Shown piece after piece: positions 23,831 to 35,134 of a stretch of 64,000 nt of DNA (its first letter is position 1; each line of letters opens with the position of its first letter). The notes below the pieces were generated by a model, which did no database searches, was not told where the DNA came from, and worked only from the letters and a program-made list of their open reading frames with translations. The position numbers and the translations under genes are program-made. This stretch comes from Tenebrio molitor (taxonomy: Eukaryota; Arthropoda; Insecta; Coleoptera; Tenebrionidae), in the NCBI RefSeq assembly GCF_963966145.1, contig NC_091047.1:4774001-4838000 (forward strand), written 5' to 3'.

Positions 23831-24347
23831 CTTCATCATTTGTTGCTAAAAAAATTGTTGGAACTGCATTTGGTTTCAAACATCCTGGTTTGTTGAAGCA
23901 TCGTGCTTCAAAGTGATCCGAACACAGCGCACTCTTTGCTGTGAGAACAAATCCTTGTTTTGAAAAACTGTTCAGCCATTTCTGAAAAATTGTTTTTCTA
24001 CGCAAAGGAAACCTAAATACAATTACAGTTAATGAAAATTAGAGATCTCAATGTTACGATTTTGTTTAATAACTTAATACTACAGCAAATAATAAATACA
24101 TACTTATGAAGTGAACGCTTATTTAGACGATCCCTCCGAAGTCCACAATACACACAGGTGGATTGAACGATCACCAAATATCGTTGGAAAAGCACCTTCT
24201 TTCAGTTTCTTTCCTTCGTAAACTCGAACGAAGCATGAATGCTCAAAATGGTCGGAGCATAATCGTGATGACTTTTTAATTTTATTCGGATCTAAACCAG
24301 ATGTTTCAAGCCACGTTTTCAATTTTTGTGGGTTAGACAAAGGAAAA
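23831..24347 (-). pseudogene. Tandem THAP domains, frameshifted
   Basis: Exon 24347-24104 starts with the second half of one THAP domain (FPLSNPQKLKTWLETSG ... RLCSDHFEHSCF ... GAFPTIF) and runs on into the first half of another (STCVYCGLRRDRLNKRSLH), ending in phase 2; exon 24012-23831 supplies the second half (FPLRRKTIFQKWLN ... ALCSDHFEARCF ... NAVPTIF). The two halves in the 244-nt exon are in different frames by one base, so the double-THAP reading is broken near 24190. The first exon of the first domain was not found. The exit phase of the last exon (1) does not fit the phase-2 tail entry. Probably a decayed head of the 21.9-kb tail. Confidence 0.6.
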
Positions 24348-24636
24348 CTGCAAAAAAATGTACATTAGCACAAGTCATAAAATGATGTGATTGATTGGTT
24401 ATAAACATAATAAAAATTGTTTTTGTAGCTAACTAGCTGTACGCGGCCACGCGTTGCTGTGGCTCAGTCTGGTTACATTGAAAAGAAAGAAAAGAGAAAA
24501 CGCACGTTTCTAACATGTGTCGTGTTTGACGCTGATCTGCTGTTTCTCGTTGACGTTTTTCATCAACCACTCTCTGCCTGTCGCGTTCATTCTGTTGAGA
24601 ACGAAGCAGATCTGAGGCTGCAACTACCACCAACTG

Positions 24637-24741
24637 TACGGGGTCATTATAAATTATTGTACCATCGTAGGTGGCCGTGCGCTATGCTTTAGGAGCGCCG
24701 CTACGCACACTAGTTGTTACAAACATTTATAATGACCCCGT
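24637..24741. repeat. 105-bp MITE, TIR GTACGGGGTCATTATAAAT
   Basis: Ends TACGGGGTCATTATAAATTA and mirror ATTTATAATGACCCCGTA, followed at once by the end of another element (CAGCGTGAATTCGAAATACG at 24745). Confidence 0.65.
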
Positions 24742-27020
24742 ATACAGCGTGAATTCGAAATACGCACAATCTTAAAACCCCAGGATCTTCAGACCAACTG
24801 TGAAAATCACGTGCATTCAGTTTTGCGCTATAGGTCCGCGTAAGGGCAGAAAAGCCATGCAAGGGGTGTTTTTTTTTTAATTTGGCGTCGAAGTAGGTGT
24901 TGGAGAGTCGATTGAGAGCGCACCACTCGTGTAAAAGCGTAAGATTTAAGGGGAAGAATACGCCAGTGGTGAGAGCCAAATTAAGGCGATTTTTGTCGAC
25001 AAATTGTGGCCAAACTAATCAATAAATTTTCCCGAAAAAAATATATGCCGTAAAACTAGTGTAGATTGAAGGCTCTTGATATTCAAAATGTTCAAGACGG
25101 CCTTAGTTTTCCCAAAAAAAAAAATAAGAAAACGCCTAATAATTTGCCTTACTTTAGAATATTTTTCTGAACAGGACTTTATTCAGATGAGAACAAGAAT
25201 AATCAAGATGTATAGACTGATGTGTTGTTGAAGTGTTTGTGAAATTTCAAATTTGTTGAGTAATTACAATCGTTGTAATTCCTTGACAAAATTTGATTGT
25301 ACAACGGAGTGAAAATGCAGCTATAGTGCATTCATTTTAAATGTTGGGTTTTGTAATAAAACTTGCCTGCTTTGACACTTGTCCGAAACTCAGTGAATCT
25401 AAAACTGTGTTCAATATATTCGGGTCCAAAATTAAAGAATGGTGGGATCGAGATCAACTTTTAGAAGACCAAGTGAAACCATTAACATTTGTTGCCAATA
25501 CTGGTGAATCATCTAGTGAATTTGATTCAGATGACGATTAATTTTTTATTTGTTTACGTATTTTATTATTTATTTTTTACTTACTTTAAAAGATACATGG
25601 ATACTTTACTAATTAGGTACTCTTATTTCTTTATTAAGTAATCTTATTTGTCAAATACATTATTTAAAATCAACAATCTCTTTACATTTTTTTGGTCACT
25701 GATCACAAAATGTGTTTTAATTTTTTTTTACTTGTGGATATTTTAACGTCTCTTTCTTTTGCTCGTCGATAAGATGGTGAAAGTACGACGTGGTACCAGT
25801 TTTATATGAACAGAGGGATTCCTACTTTACGGTACCGATACAATGAAAATTTGCCGCTTTCGTAATTTATGGTGTTTTGAGTTTACAACTTTACCCAACG
25901 TTTAAAATGAATGCCCTATATCAGCATTTTATTCATCGCGTGTTGTCTCCGTCAAAGGCCTGGCGCCTCGACTGTGTTGGACGGGGTTGCACTCGAATGT
26001 TTATTGCATCCTGGAATTTGCGTTCAGGTAGAGTAGTTAGTAAAACTAGGAGCGTAATGAAATTTACAAAAAAAAAAGTTTCAGCATCTACGTTCTGCAT
26101 TTACTTTTGGCTTGATTTGATAGAGCATTGACTGAACAGTTGCGTAATAATACTTAACACTTCAGAAATTTTTTCTCGAATTATCACTATCATTTTCTCC
26201 TCCTTTCTCGAATTTTGCTAAACTCATTTTTGTTGTTTTCAACTAAGTTAACTAACGCTTTGAGAGTCATAAAGACTACGTATAAATTAAAAAAAATGTG
26301 TAAAAACTGAAAATGAAATTTTCTTTCGTGGAATTGTCATGCCGAAAACAACTCGATGGTACGAAATTGCGGGAAATTTGTCTCCACATTTTACTCGTAT
26401 TTGTTTCTTAGACAATTTGTCGTCGAAACAAATATTCGTATAATGAGATCGAAAATTTCCGGCAATTTCAGGAGAACAAAATTTCCGGAAACAATCAACA
26501 CACTCGGGGTATTGTAAGTGAAAATAGAAAATATGAATTAGACGAAGGTGAATGTATTTTTAAAAACAATTAGCGGTATGGGGCTCGTATATAGTTACAG
26601 GTAGCCGGAGTAGCCAGAGGGGTCCGGCACCACTAAGTTGGGGTAGAGAGAGGTAAAGATTGAACAGTGATAAAAAAAATTATATTTATGCTTATTTATA
26701 ATTTTACCAAATAACTTTTACACACGATTTTATATGCATGCAAAAAAGGATGATTGGATTTGCTGTTGGTCTAAAAATGAGTGCTTGCTTTATCAAATGG
26801 TCGACAGAAGAATACCTAAAGCTAAATTATTCTGGCAATTTGGAAAACCCGTTACGACTCGCCTGGAAAAACCCGGAAGCTCGGTCATACCTGCACCCCC
26901 GAAGTAACGAATAAGATGGGGATATATAAGGGCCTACTGAGGTTTACGAGGTCTTTTTCGTTTCGATCTCCATCCTGATTTTGGTATCTACAGTGCAGTA
27001 AGTGCGAAAGTGTGTGAAAA
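24742..27020. other. Non-coding with one short unidentified ORF
   Basis: 24745-24990 is an end of a repeat shared with 28070-28165 (AATTCGAAATACG; CCCAGGATCTTCAG). The + strand frame 25341-25541 (66 residues: ...IKEWWDRDQLLEDQVKPL ... SSSEFDSDD-) has coding-like composition and an acidic end but no start context or family I know. Otherwise nothing. Confidence 0.3.
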
Positions 27021-27088
27021 ATGGGAAACAAACAAAAACCACGTCTATCAGATCATAGAAAAAATAAAAAATTGCTAGCTAAGAGAAG
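27021..27088 (+). CDS. Short basic first exon, MGN... type, copy 1
   Basis: ATG followed by MGNKQKPRLSDHRKNKKLLA, ending at an AGAAG/GTAAGA donor in phase 2. A related exon (MGNLKKNSIKKYPSAHRKNR) with the same phase is at 49884-49984. Upstream has a TATATAAG box (26922) and a plausible start region near 26995. The next exon is unknown; the DUF4817-like frame 80 bases downstream is out of phase with it. Function unknown; may be a non-coding coincidence. Confidence 0.3.
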
Positions 27089-27171
27089 GTAAGAAAATGT
27101 AGTTTTAAAGATTTTCTTTTAACCTTCGACTATTGTTTGGTTGTAATTTTGTGTCTCAGTGTGTCATTATC

Positions 27172-27333
27172 ATGGAAAATTATACCAGTAGTGAAACGAC
27201 CGATATGGTACTTTGTTACGGAAGTGCAGATGGTGTTAGCTTAAGGGCACAAGCTTTGTATCGCCAAAAGTTTCCAGCGCGTTGTGTTCCGCATTCGCAA
27301 ACATTTCTGGCTGTTGTTTACGGGAAAATGATA
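27172..27333 (+). pseudogene. DUF4817-like transposon N-terminal remnant
   Basis: MENYTSSETTDMVLCYGSAD followed by an ALYRQKFPARCVPHSQTF segment fits the DUF4817 pattern (DM..VYG...A...Y...FP.R..P....F). The frame runs to 27372 but has no catalytic domain after it. Confidence 0.45.
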
Positions 27334-27589
27334 CTTTTCGATTGTATTCGCCAGCGAGAGTTTTGTGAGTGATCAAATGTGCGTCGATCAACCTGATTTT
27401 ATGCGAATAATGTTGTTAACGGAGTTTTTTAACACCCATATGCATCAGCGCAAATCCCGGACGATGCAGCAAGTTTTGCAAGGGTTCGGGACAATCTACA
27501 TCGAAGATCACAGGCGTGTATTAGACGACATTTTGAACATTGTGTCTAATAATTGTAAGTACGGTAGTTGTGGTTTTTGCTTGACTTTT

Positions 27590-29090
27590 CCTTTCACTCT
27601 TAATGTTCCACGTTTTTGCGGCTGTGTGTTTAGTGTTTTTCGGCTATTTCATTCAAAACAAGGTTTTGTCACTCGGTTTTTAAATCGTTTTTGCGGATAT
27701 TCATGTTTCGATTTATTAGAACTTTCAGAAGCGTCTCGTTCGGGATGGAATTGAGTTAAATTGGACTTTATGAATTTAAAATGTTTATTGCTTTCAACTG
27801 TCATAAATTCTCATTTTTCTCCTTTGTAAACTGCCTCCTAACTGCTCTAAAGCAAAAAATAGCAGATAACCAACCGTTGCCCTAGAGTCTTAGACAACAC
27901 ATTCAAAGTGACATTTCTTGAAAAATTTGTCAAAACTGTCAAAAGCAAATGCGAAATCATTTTTAATAGATTTGGAAGCTTTGGGGACGTCGTTTCAAAC
28001 AACCTCGAGGCCTTAAAATCCTCGCTACGCTCGTATTTCAATCTGGCCTCTCGGACAATTAGAAAAGTCCAATTTACACAAAACCTCGTTGCATTTTCGG
28101 TTTATTCACTTCCTGAAGATCCTGGGGTTTTAAGATTGTGACGTATTTCGAATTCACCCTGTATAAATAGATATAAAAGTTACTTACCAATAGAATTTCC
28201 TTCTATTTTCAGGGTTATACCGCACCCCGCAGTACACGCACACATGAACCATAATGTACTACCGATGCTGAATAAAATGTAATTAATTACTTCGAAACCA
28301 TACGGCTTCAAACGTAAACAACAACAAAACTATCGCTAAACCGTCAGACGTTCTACTTTACCGGTGGATCACGTATCTGCCTCAAAAAAAATGACCACCG
28401 CATGCTTCTAAGTGGCCCACGGCTTGTACAGAGAAAATGGCCTATCCACTATATTATACCGGGTGTCATGGAAGTCCATGTAATAAATTTAACCATAAAC
28501 ATTTTTTTTATGTTTCATTTTTTCCGCAAATTCTTCCAAGTAGAGTTAAAATTAAATATAATTTAAACCCTAAAATTAATACCCGCTCGTGTGTCTACAC
28601 ATCCATTGATAACGAACCACCAAAAAAAATACTCGAATGAAAAACAGTAAAAACTGTTAGTATTAAAATAACAGTCGTTCTTTCATCAAAAAACTGTAAA
28701 GTTTTTATCGTACAAAAACCTTTCACTCACTCTTTCGTTTCAATTGATGATTATCCCATGAGTGGAGTGTCAAATTAGTGGTTAGAAAAATATTTAAAAA
28801 ATATTCGATTAAAAAAGTTCGATATGTAAAAAATGTTTACTTTAAAGAGTTTTATTCTATTAATGATTAAATTTATTACGTGGACTTCCATAACACCCCA
28901 GAGATCAGCGGTCATGTTATAACACTCAACTGCTTTAGTTACATTAGACTAGAGTGTTGACCTGTCGATTAATTAAAAGTGAACTTAGATAAATAGGTTC
29001 AGATGTCTAATTAACAATTGTTATTTCGATGGTGCATTCACAATTGACTCGTCAACGCCAAATTAAAAAAAAAACGCCCCTTATGTGGTG
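27590..29090. other. Repeat fragments, no gene
   Basis: 27600-27760 is family-C MITE sequence; 28070-28165 a repeat end (CTGAAGATCCTGGGGTTTTA ... AATTCACCCTGTA); 28440-28900 lies between CCGGGTGTCATGGAAGTCCA and its mirror TGGACTTCCATAACACCCC (28879-28903), a further TIR element of about 450 bp. 29028-29075 is an arm of family F. Confidence 0.5.
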
Positions 29091-29094
29091 CTCC

Positions 29095-29218
29095 TAAAGA
29101 AGTTTTCACTTCAATAAATAGTTTCCCTGGTTTGCTTGTGTTACAAGATTTCCTTCTCGTGAAGGTCCTGCACAATTATTCTTAGAATCATGGACATTTC
29201 CTGAATGATCAGTTATTA
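29095..29218 (-). pseudogene. Severed C-terminal part of the THAP/basic-repeat gene
   Basis: On the minus strand this reads V-I-T-D-H-S-G-N-V-H-D-S and so on, like the VINDYSG segments inside the neighbouring gene. It is cut off from that gene by the MITE at 29219-29438. Confidence 0.55.
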
Positions 29219-29438
29219 CAGTTGCAAAAAAAAAGGGAAGTGAAAAATTTCCTAATGTAAATTTGGTTTTGTCCATTTGTCAATTAATCGTCTACTTATC
29301 AAATAATTTTTAAAAATGTTATTGAATTTTGAGCATAATTCTAACTTATCTCTTGTAAGAAGGTTTCACACTATGAAGGAATTGTAAAAATGTGTCAATT
29401 TTATTCTAACAGTTCCCGTTTTTTTTTGCAACCAACTG
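29219..29438. repeat. MITE family P inserted in a THAP gene
   Basis: 220 bp, ends CAGTTGCAAAAAA and GCAACCAACTG, flanked by TA on both sides. It supplies the last residues and the stop codon of the gene on the minus strand. Confidence 0.8.
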
Positions 29439-30751
29439 TACAATAGGAATATTCTGTGAGTTATGGTGTTACGAATCGTAATTCTTCGATTCTTAATTAC
29501 GAGTGGTGGATTACCGTTTGATGGCCCGGGAATTTGCGTATCATGAATCGCATCTTCAAACATTTTTAAAATAGAAAGTCGTTTTCTATCACGATATCTT
29601 TTACAGCGCTCCCTCTGTAATTTTCTCTGCCGTTCTAGTTTATTTTCTTGAATTTGTTGATTACTTTGTTCAATACGTTCTTTCTTTTTTCTATCACGAT
29701 TTTTTTTAGAGCGCTCCCTCGCTAATCTTCTTCGCCGTTCTAATCTACTTTCTTGAATTTGTTCATTACTCTGTTCATTAGATTCATTCTTTCCTGAGTA
29801 ATCGTTTATTACACTAGGGATGTTCATATCTGTGGATGTTCCGGGGATCTGTGAATTATGAGTCGTTGTTCTCCGATTCTTAATTACGAGTGGTGGATTA
29901 CCGCTTGATGGCCCGGGAATTTGGGTATCATGAATCGCATCTTCAAAAGTGTTTATACTAGTTATACTAGAAAATCGTTTTCTAGCACGATATCTTTTAC
30001 AGCGCTCCCTCGCTAATTTTCTCCACCGTTCTAATTCATTTTGTTGAATTTGTTGATTACTTTGTTCATTCTTTATTCTATCACGATTTTTTTTAGCGCG
30101 CTCCCTCGCCAATCTTCTCTGCCGTTCTAATGTAGTTTCTTGAATTTGTTGATTACTTTGTTCATTAGGTTCATTATTTCCTGAATAATCGTTTATTACA
30201 ATAGGGATCTTCATATCTATGGGGGTCTGTGAGTTTCGAGCCGTTGTTGTCCGATTCTTAATTACAATAGGTCTGTCAAACCTTGTAACATTGCCATCGG
30301 AGTTAATCATTTTATTCTTATATACCTATGAAAAACCAAAAAAATTGTTAAAACAAACACTACAAGTAGGTATGTACATAAATCAAATTGCACTAACCTC
30401 AGGAAATATTGTAGGAAGAAATGCTGGATTATGGGGATGATTTGATTTCTCATTGCCGACAAAATGTTGACTGCAAATTCTAGAATGCGCTTTGGGTTCC
30501 CAACCTTCATCATGCGACCTGTTAAAACTAACCTCAAATCTTCCTTGCTTAGTTGAATGCACTTATTATACATACTTGCTCCTTTTAATAGCGTATATCC
30601 ATTGCGTTCGACGTTCTAGTTCATGTGGTTTAGAAGGAAAGCTATAAAACTTAACACTTTTGTCCGTGTTGGAGTAGCTATTATGACAACCCACGACACA
30701 ACAATTCGTGCAACTTACGCGATAACTAACACCCGCTTTAGACGGCTCCAT
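29366..30751 (-). CDS. THAP protein with four basic repeats, 3' end supplied by a MITE
   Basis: Exons in transcript order: 30751-30576, 30518-30398, then from about 30328 (acceptor TTTCATAG) to 29366. The first two form a THAP domain: CCVVGCHNSYSN, KFYSFPSKP, RTQWIYAIKRSK, then RICSQHFVGNEKSNHP and LPTIFPE. The third exon holds four copies of a basic, Arg/Lys-rich segment (pattern LERQRRLARERAKKNRDR) arranged as two pairs, each preceded by E/NEQSNQQIQ and each pair by VINDYSG and IPGPSSGNPPLVIKNR. The spacing recalls STPR-type (one-score-and-three) DNA-binding repeats but is longer. The last 26 or so residues and the stop come from the inserted MITE. Likely DNA-binding nuclear protein, C-terminally truncated. 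Confidence 0.65.
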
Positions 30752-30939
30752 TGTTCAATAAGATATTGTACCTACAGGATTTGGCCGAATTGTGAAAATT
30801 ATTACACATAATCACACTAATCGAATAAACTTCCAACTCCGCACTACAAATCTGTCAATATTTATATGCTAAAACTTTCCATTGGCTCCGACGGACGAGG
30901 GCGCCACTTGCTCCCTATAAATATTTACTAGTTATGTAA

Positions 30940-31135
30940 ATCGTGTTCTATCATAATATTTTTTGAAAGCCTCCCTCGCTAATTTTCTCTTCCTTTCTAA
31001 TTTATTTTGTTAAATTTGTTGATTATTTTGTTTATTAGGTTCATTCTGCGAGACTAAATTCTGTTGCTGAGCTTCTCGCTTTTATACGGTGTCTCTTGAA
31101 GCATGATTAGCTAATTTTCTTTTCCTTTCCGTTGC
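30940..31135 (-). pseudogene. Decayed extra copy of the basic-repeat exon
   Basis: Upstream of the THAP start, the minus strand again shows the GAACGAAGAGAAAATTAGCG-like pattern of the LERxRKLARE repeat, with NNxQIQ-like lead, but frames are broken. Shows an earlier duplication or rearrangement of the locus. Confidence 0.5.
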
Positions 31136-31304
31136 GCCAAGAAGTTTTCACTTTTCAAATGAACACAAAAAGTGAGGTTAGACTTAAACAGTTGATCAAC
31201 CACTCGAATATTGCAATCATTTATTATCTTCTTAAATTACTGGCGACATTTTACATTTTCAAATGAGATTAATTAACATATCATATTATTAACAACTGTA
31301 GGTA

Positions 31305-31662
31305 CTATGGCTTCCAATAAATTTAGGCCGGCAAATTTCTGACATTTCAAAAAAGTCAATGCAAGCGACCATTTATTGTCATTATGACTGATGTGTCAGT
31401 TTGTCAAACTGAAGGTTTTCAAGCTGTTTGGCGTTTCCTTCGCCTTTTTCGTAACTTACGGATCATGACGCACTAGCACAACTGATTTGTAGTAGCACTT
31501 CTCTCTGGTGCACGCTTCTTTTCCCAATTTTAATTTTGATTATCGCTGTCACGATGACAAGAATGACAAAAATCGAAAATGGGGTTAGTTGAACATAATG
31601 CCAGCTTCACATTTTGATGTCAACTCAATGATAGGCCGGCCTAAATTTATTGTCCGCCATAG
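31305..31662. repeat. MITE with TIR CTATGGCTTCCAATAAATTT
   Basis: 358 bp flanked by TA; left CTATGGCTTCCAATAAATTT AGGCCGGC, right GCCGGCCTAAATTTATTGTC CGCCATAG. Interior resembles the element at 3444-3640. Confidence 0.75.
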
Positions 31663-32442
31663 TACTAAATATTCTTACAAATCAGTCTTTGCTGTGCTTC
31701 ATGTTTTATGTTGAAATCTTGGACCAAACCCTTCTCTGATCGATTCGAACAATTATACACAACACTGTTTATCTTAGGGCCGGCTGCCGCTGCACCAACG
31801 CCAGTTAAAATTAATTGTAGGTTAAAATGCTTCGTTACTTTAGTTAGCTATTGTTATAACAATGCTTTCGTATATTTTAATCTGTAGTTAAATTTAACTC
31901 ACGTTGGTGCAAGGTGCAACCGACCCTACATAAATAAAGCCTAACCGACCTAACCTCAATAACTTCAAACTTGAAAACCGCGCACGCGCGCACCGGTACA
32001 ACACTGGAGAATCGTAATATTGAATTCGTAATTAATTTAATTCCATTGTATTATTATCTCCAATTGTAGTTTCTATTCAACACAATCAAATTGACCGTAT
32101 TTTTAGCAAGATGTTTAATATTTGTACCATTTTAACCTCAAATAAATTGTTTTAAAACAAAATGATCGTTTCTGATAGTTATTTGTATGTCAAGGCCGCG
32201 AAATCGTTCTTTCACATACCGAGAGAAAAATTGTCAAGACAATCTCGAGGATGTTAAAGGATTTCGCGCCCAAGGTGTACATAACATTTTTTGTGCAACC
32301 GAAAATTTGTAGTTATAAAATGAACAAATAAAATTTCCTTCACTGTCAATAAAATAAATATCTATAAAGTCGGCTTACATGTTGGCATGTCGCTATAGAA
32401 ATGACATAAATAAAACAATTCATTTTGAAAAAAATTGTAAAA
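31663..32442. other. Upstream region of the recombinase-BESS gene
   Basis: No ORF. 32185-32250 (GGCCGCGAAATCGTTCTTTC) recurs at 57826-57890. 31770-31930 is an imperfect inverted pair (GGGCCGGCTGC / GGTGCAACCGACCC). Confidence 0.4.
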
Positions 32443-34429
32443 ATGTCCGAGGACAATTATGATGTTTTAATTCCGGGTATTCCTCCAGAGTTACAAAATA
32501 TTATAAATTGTGCGGTGTCTAATGATTTGATACCTGAAAAATCAAAACGCCAGTACGAAAAATGTTACAGTAACTTTAGGGAGTGGTGTAACAATAAAAA
32601 TGTAACAACGGTGTCGGAAAATATTGTATTGGCGTATTTACTGGAAAAGTCAAAAATATTGAAAAGTTCGAGTTTATGGAGCACGTATTCAATGTTAAAG
32701 CTCATGCTGAATATCCGGGACGGCATTGATGTAACGAAATTTCTGAAGTTGATACCTTTTTTGAAAAAGAAATCAGTTGGGTATCAAGCGAAAAAGTCGA
32801 AGGTATTGACACCAGAGCAGATCAATTTATTTTTAGAAAAAGCTAGTGATGAAAATTATTTATTGTGGAAGGTAAATGTTAAGTGTTGTTATGATAAGTT
32901 GTATCATCTGCCCCTTTTTAGGTCATTTTAATTATGGGAATATCAGGGGCCATGCGAAGAGACGAATTAACCAAAATGTCTATTGATGACATTCGGGATG
33001 AAAATTCTGTACTGATAGTGACCGTTCCTGACGCAAACACTGGCGTAAAGCGAACTTTCACTGTCACTAATCCAGAGTTTCTAAGATTGTACCACAAATA
33101 TGCAGCCCTTCGTCCAAAACATGCTGCAAATCGTCGCGTATTCTACAGATATAAAAATGGGAAGTGTAATGCACAAGTTGTTGGAGTGCATAAAATTGGG
33201 GAAATACCTAGCTTGATTGCCAAATATCTTGGATTGCCAAACAGTAAAGATTACACAGGACACTGTTTCAGGAGAAGTTCTGCGACACTTCTGGCTAATA
33301 GCGGGTATGTTTAATTTAATTAATCTAAAAATCAAAACAATTAAGTTATCATTGTCACTCACATTGTCATACTATTACATGGATTTGTATCAAATATTAA
33401 AATGATGTTTACCTTAATGGCTGTCGTTAAAAGCATTGGCCACGAAATTGGATTTCGCGGTCTGTTTTAGGTTCGCGAAATGCTCGTTTCGCGTACAGTT
33501 GCACAAAAAGTTATTTAGCTCAATTCTAAAAAGGTGCAAAAAGTTTTGTTATCGCTGGTGCTAGTACCGCGTTTTCATTCATACTATTCTTAGACGTTTT
33601 TGCGGCCCTGTGTATTTAAAGTGTTTTTCGGCTATTTCATTGATAGTAAGGTTATGTTTTTAAGGCGTTTTTGCGGCTATTCATGTTTCGATTTATTAGA
33701 GTTTCCGGAAACGTCGAATTAAGTTAAAAAGTGTTTAACCACTTATTCACAAACAAAATCAATTTTTAGGTACATAAGTAAACAAAAATGCCAAGCATCT
33801 GGTGAGGGGTCATCATCTGGTGAAGGGTCATCATCTGCAGCCAATGCAGAAATAAATAAGGTAATATCTGTTATATGTAGTAATAAAATTAATAGGTGAC
33901 TTGTGTTTGTTTATTTTAGAATACTAGAGTTGGAAATTTGCCGACTGCTGAAGTTAATTTTGAAGATAACACCGATGATCAAACAGATAACGCAGTTGAA
34001 GTCAAAGCAGAAGCAGACGATGCTGACGTACGCTTGGAAACTAGTGAGGTTACTTCTGAAGATAATAGCAACGAACTGGGCTATGATCCATTGGATTATG
34101 TAGATGAAATCAAGACAGAAGCAGATGAAATTGATATAAAAGAAGAAGAACTAGTCAGTTCCTCTCCAATTAGTAGTGTTCATGCACTGAAACGAAGAAG
34201 ACTTGATGCTGAACATGCACCGATGGATTTCACGGATGCTGTCAAGGCGATGAGGAGTTCACTTCAAGAAGACGAAGATTTGGCGTTCTTTTATTCATTA
34301 CTTCCGTCGGTTAGAGATTTAAATACGGATCAAAAATTTACATTCCGTTTGAAAACCATGCAGCTTTTGCAGGATATAAGAAATTCCTTTAGAATCGATG
34401 CTTCTTCTGATACTGATTTTAATATGTAG
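32443..34429 (+). CDS. Crypton-type tyrosine recombinase (lacking catalytic Tyr) fused to acidic/BESS tail, four exons
   Basis: Exons 32443-32871, 32922-33304, 33770-33860, 33920-34429; all introns GT/AG, all phases agree, 470 residues. Start ATG at 32443 (MSEDNYDVLIPGIPPEL), chosen over an upstream TTG. Residues 30-140: core-binding part (EKSKRQYEKCYSNFREWCNN ... SSLWSTYSMLK ... KKKSVGYQAKKSKVLTPEQI). Residues 144-270: recombinase core with GISGAMRRDEL (first Arg) and TGHCFRRSSATLLANSG (His-x-x-Arg box). The segment that normally follows, with KRHGGW and the nucleophile Tyr, is absent: the next exon is the tail exon (ISKQKCQASGEGSSSGEGSS), then NTRVGNLPTAEVNFED, two lysine-acidic motifs, ALKRRRLDAEH and a BESS motif. 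The 33305-33769 intron holds family-C MITE sequence. Inferred to bind DNA but not recombine; the layout matches insect Cryptons as the closest family. Confidence 0.75.
33590..33720. repeat. Family-C MITE fragment in intron 2
   Basis: CGTTTTTGCGG...GTGTTTTTCGGCTATTTCAT and TTTCGATTTATTAGAG match 27610-27730 and, reversed, 10520-10620 and 62160-62230. Confidence 0.55.
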
Positions 34430-35134
34430 TAGTTAAATGGAAATTTAAAAATTCATATAAATAAGAAACCAAAGTAGTTTCATTTACAAGTCAAAATGAC
34501 ATTTTGTCCTCTCCATTATGTTATTGAAATGCGTTAAGAAAATTAAACGTAAATTCTAGTATCCATCAATGTCTCCATGCGTACATTAAAAGCGAAAGAA
34601 GATAAAAACTGAGATAGTCAAGCAAAAACCAATTCTGTATTCGTAGTGAGTGAGAGTGACCTTGAAGTTACGCAGCACACTTGATCAAGGGCACTAACCT
34701 TTAAATTAAATGTTCGAAATGACGCCATCCGTTATCGATGCACGCTCTTGGGTGCCCTTCGAGCCACAGAAGCTTGAGTTCTCATCAACATGTCAGAATT
34801 TTACTTAGACCATTTAAGTGGTGCGCTTTAATGGACTGCTAATAGTTTAACCGAAAACGCACCAACATCTAAAGGAGAAACGATATAGCTATCCTTTTCG
34901 TTGGCGGAAGTCGATATTGCGCAGGTCCACGATATACATAAGACGCAGGTCCATGCAGTTTTTGCAGCAGCACGTGCAGCGCAGCTGTCACTTTCGTTTC
35001 GTCGTACTATATGCGGTCAGTCAGTTGTAATTTTCCTGTAATTTTACTGTAAACTCTTTATGCTGAACGCTACACATCCAATTTTGTTTTATTTATTTTC
35101 TGTGGTAAATAAGTGCAGTGAGAAAAATATAAAC
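34430..35134. other. Spacer between BESS gene and THAP module
   Basis: 3' UTR of the preceding gene, without the conserved family 3' UTR block. 34860-34990 has a repeated GCAGGTCCA segment. The TSS of the next THAP gene probably lies near 35000-35100; no motif is convincing. Confidence 0.35.

Noticed and set aside
32425..32442. Longer start of the recombinase-BESS gene at a TTG
   Set aside because: Not an ATG; the ATG at 32443 gives a normal start.
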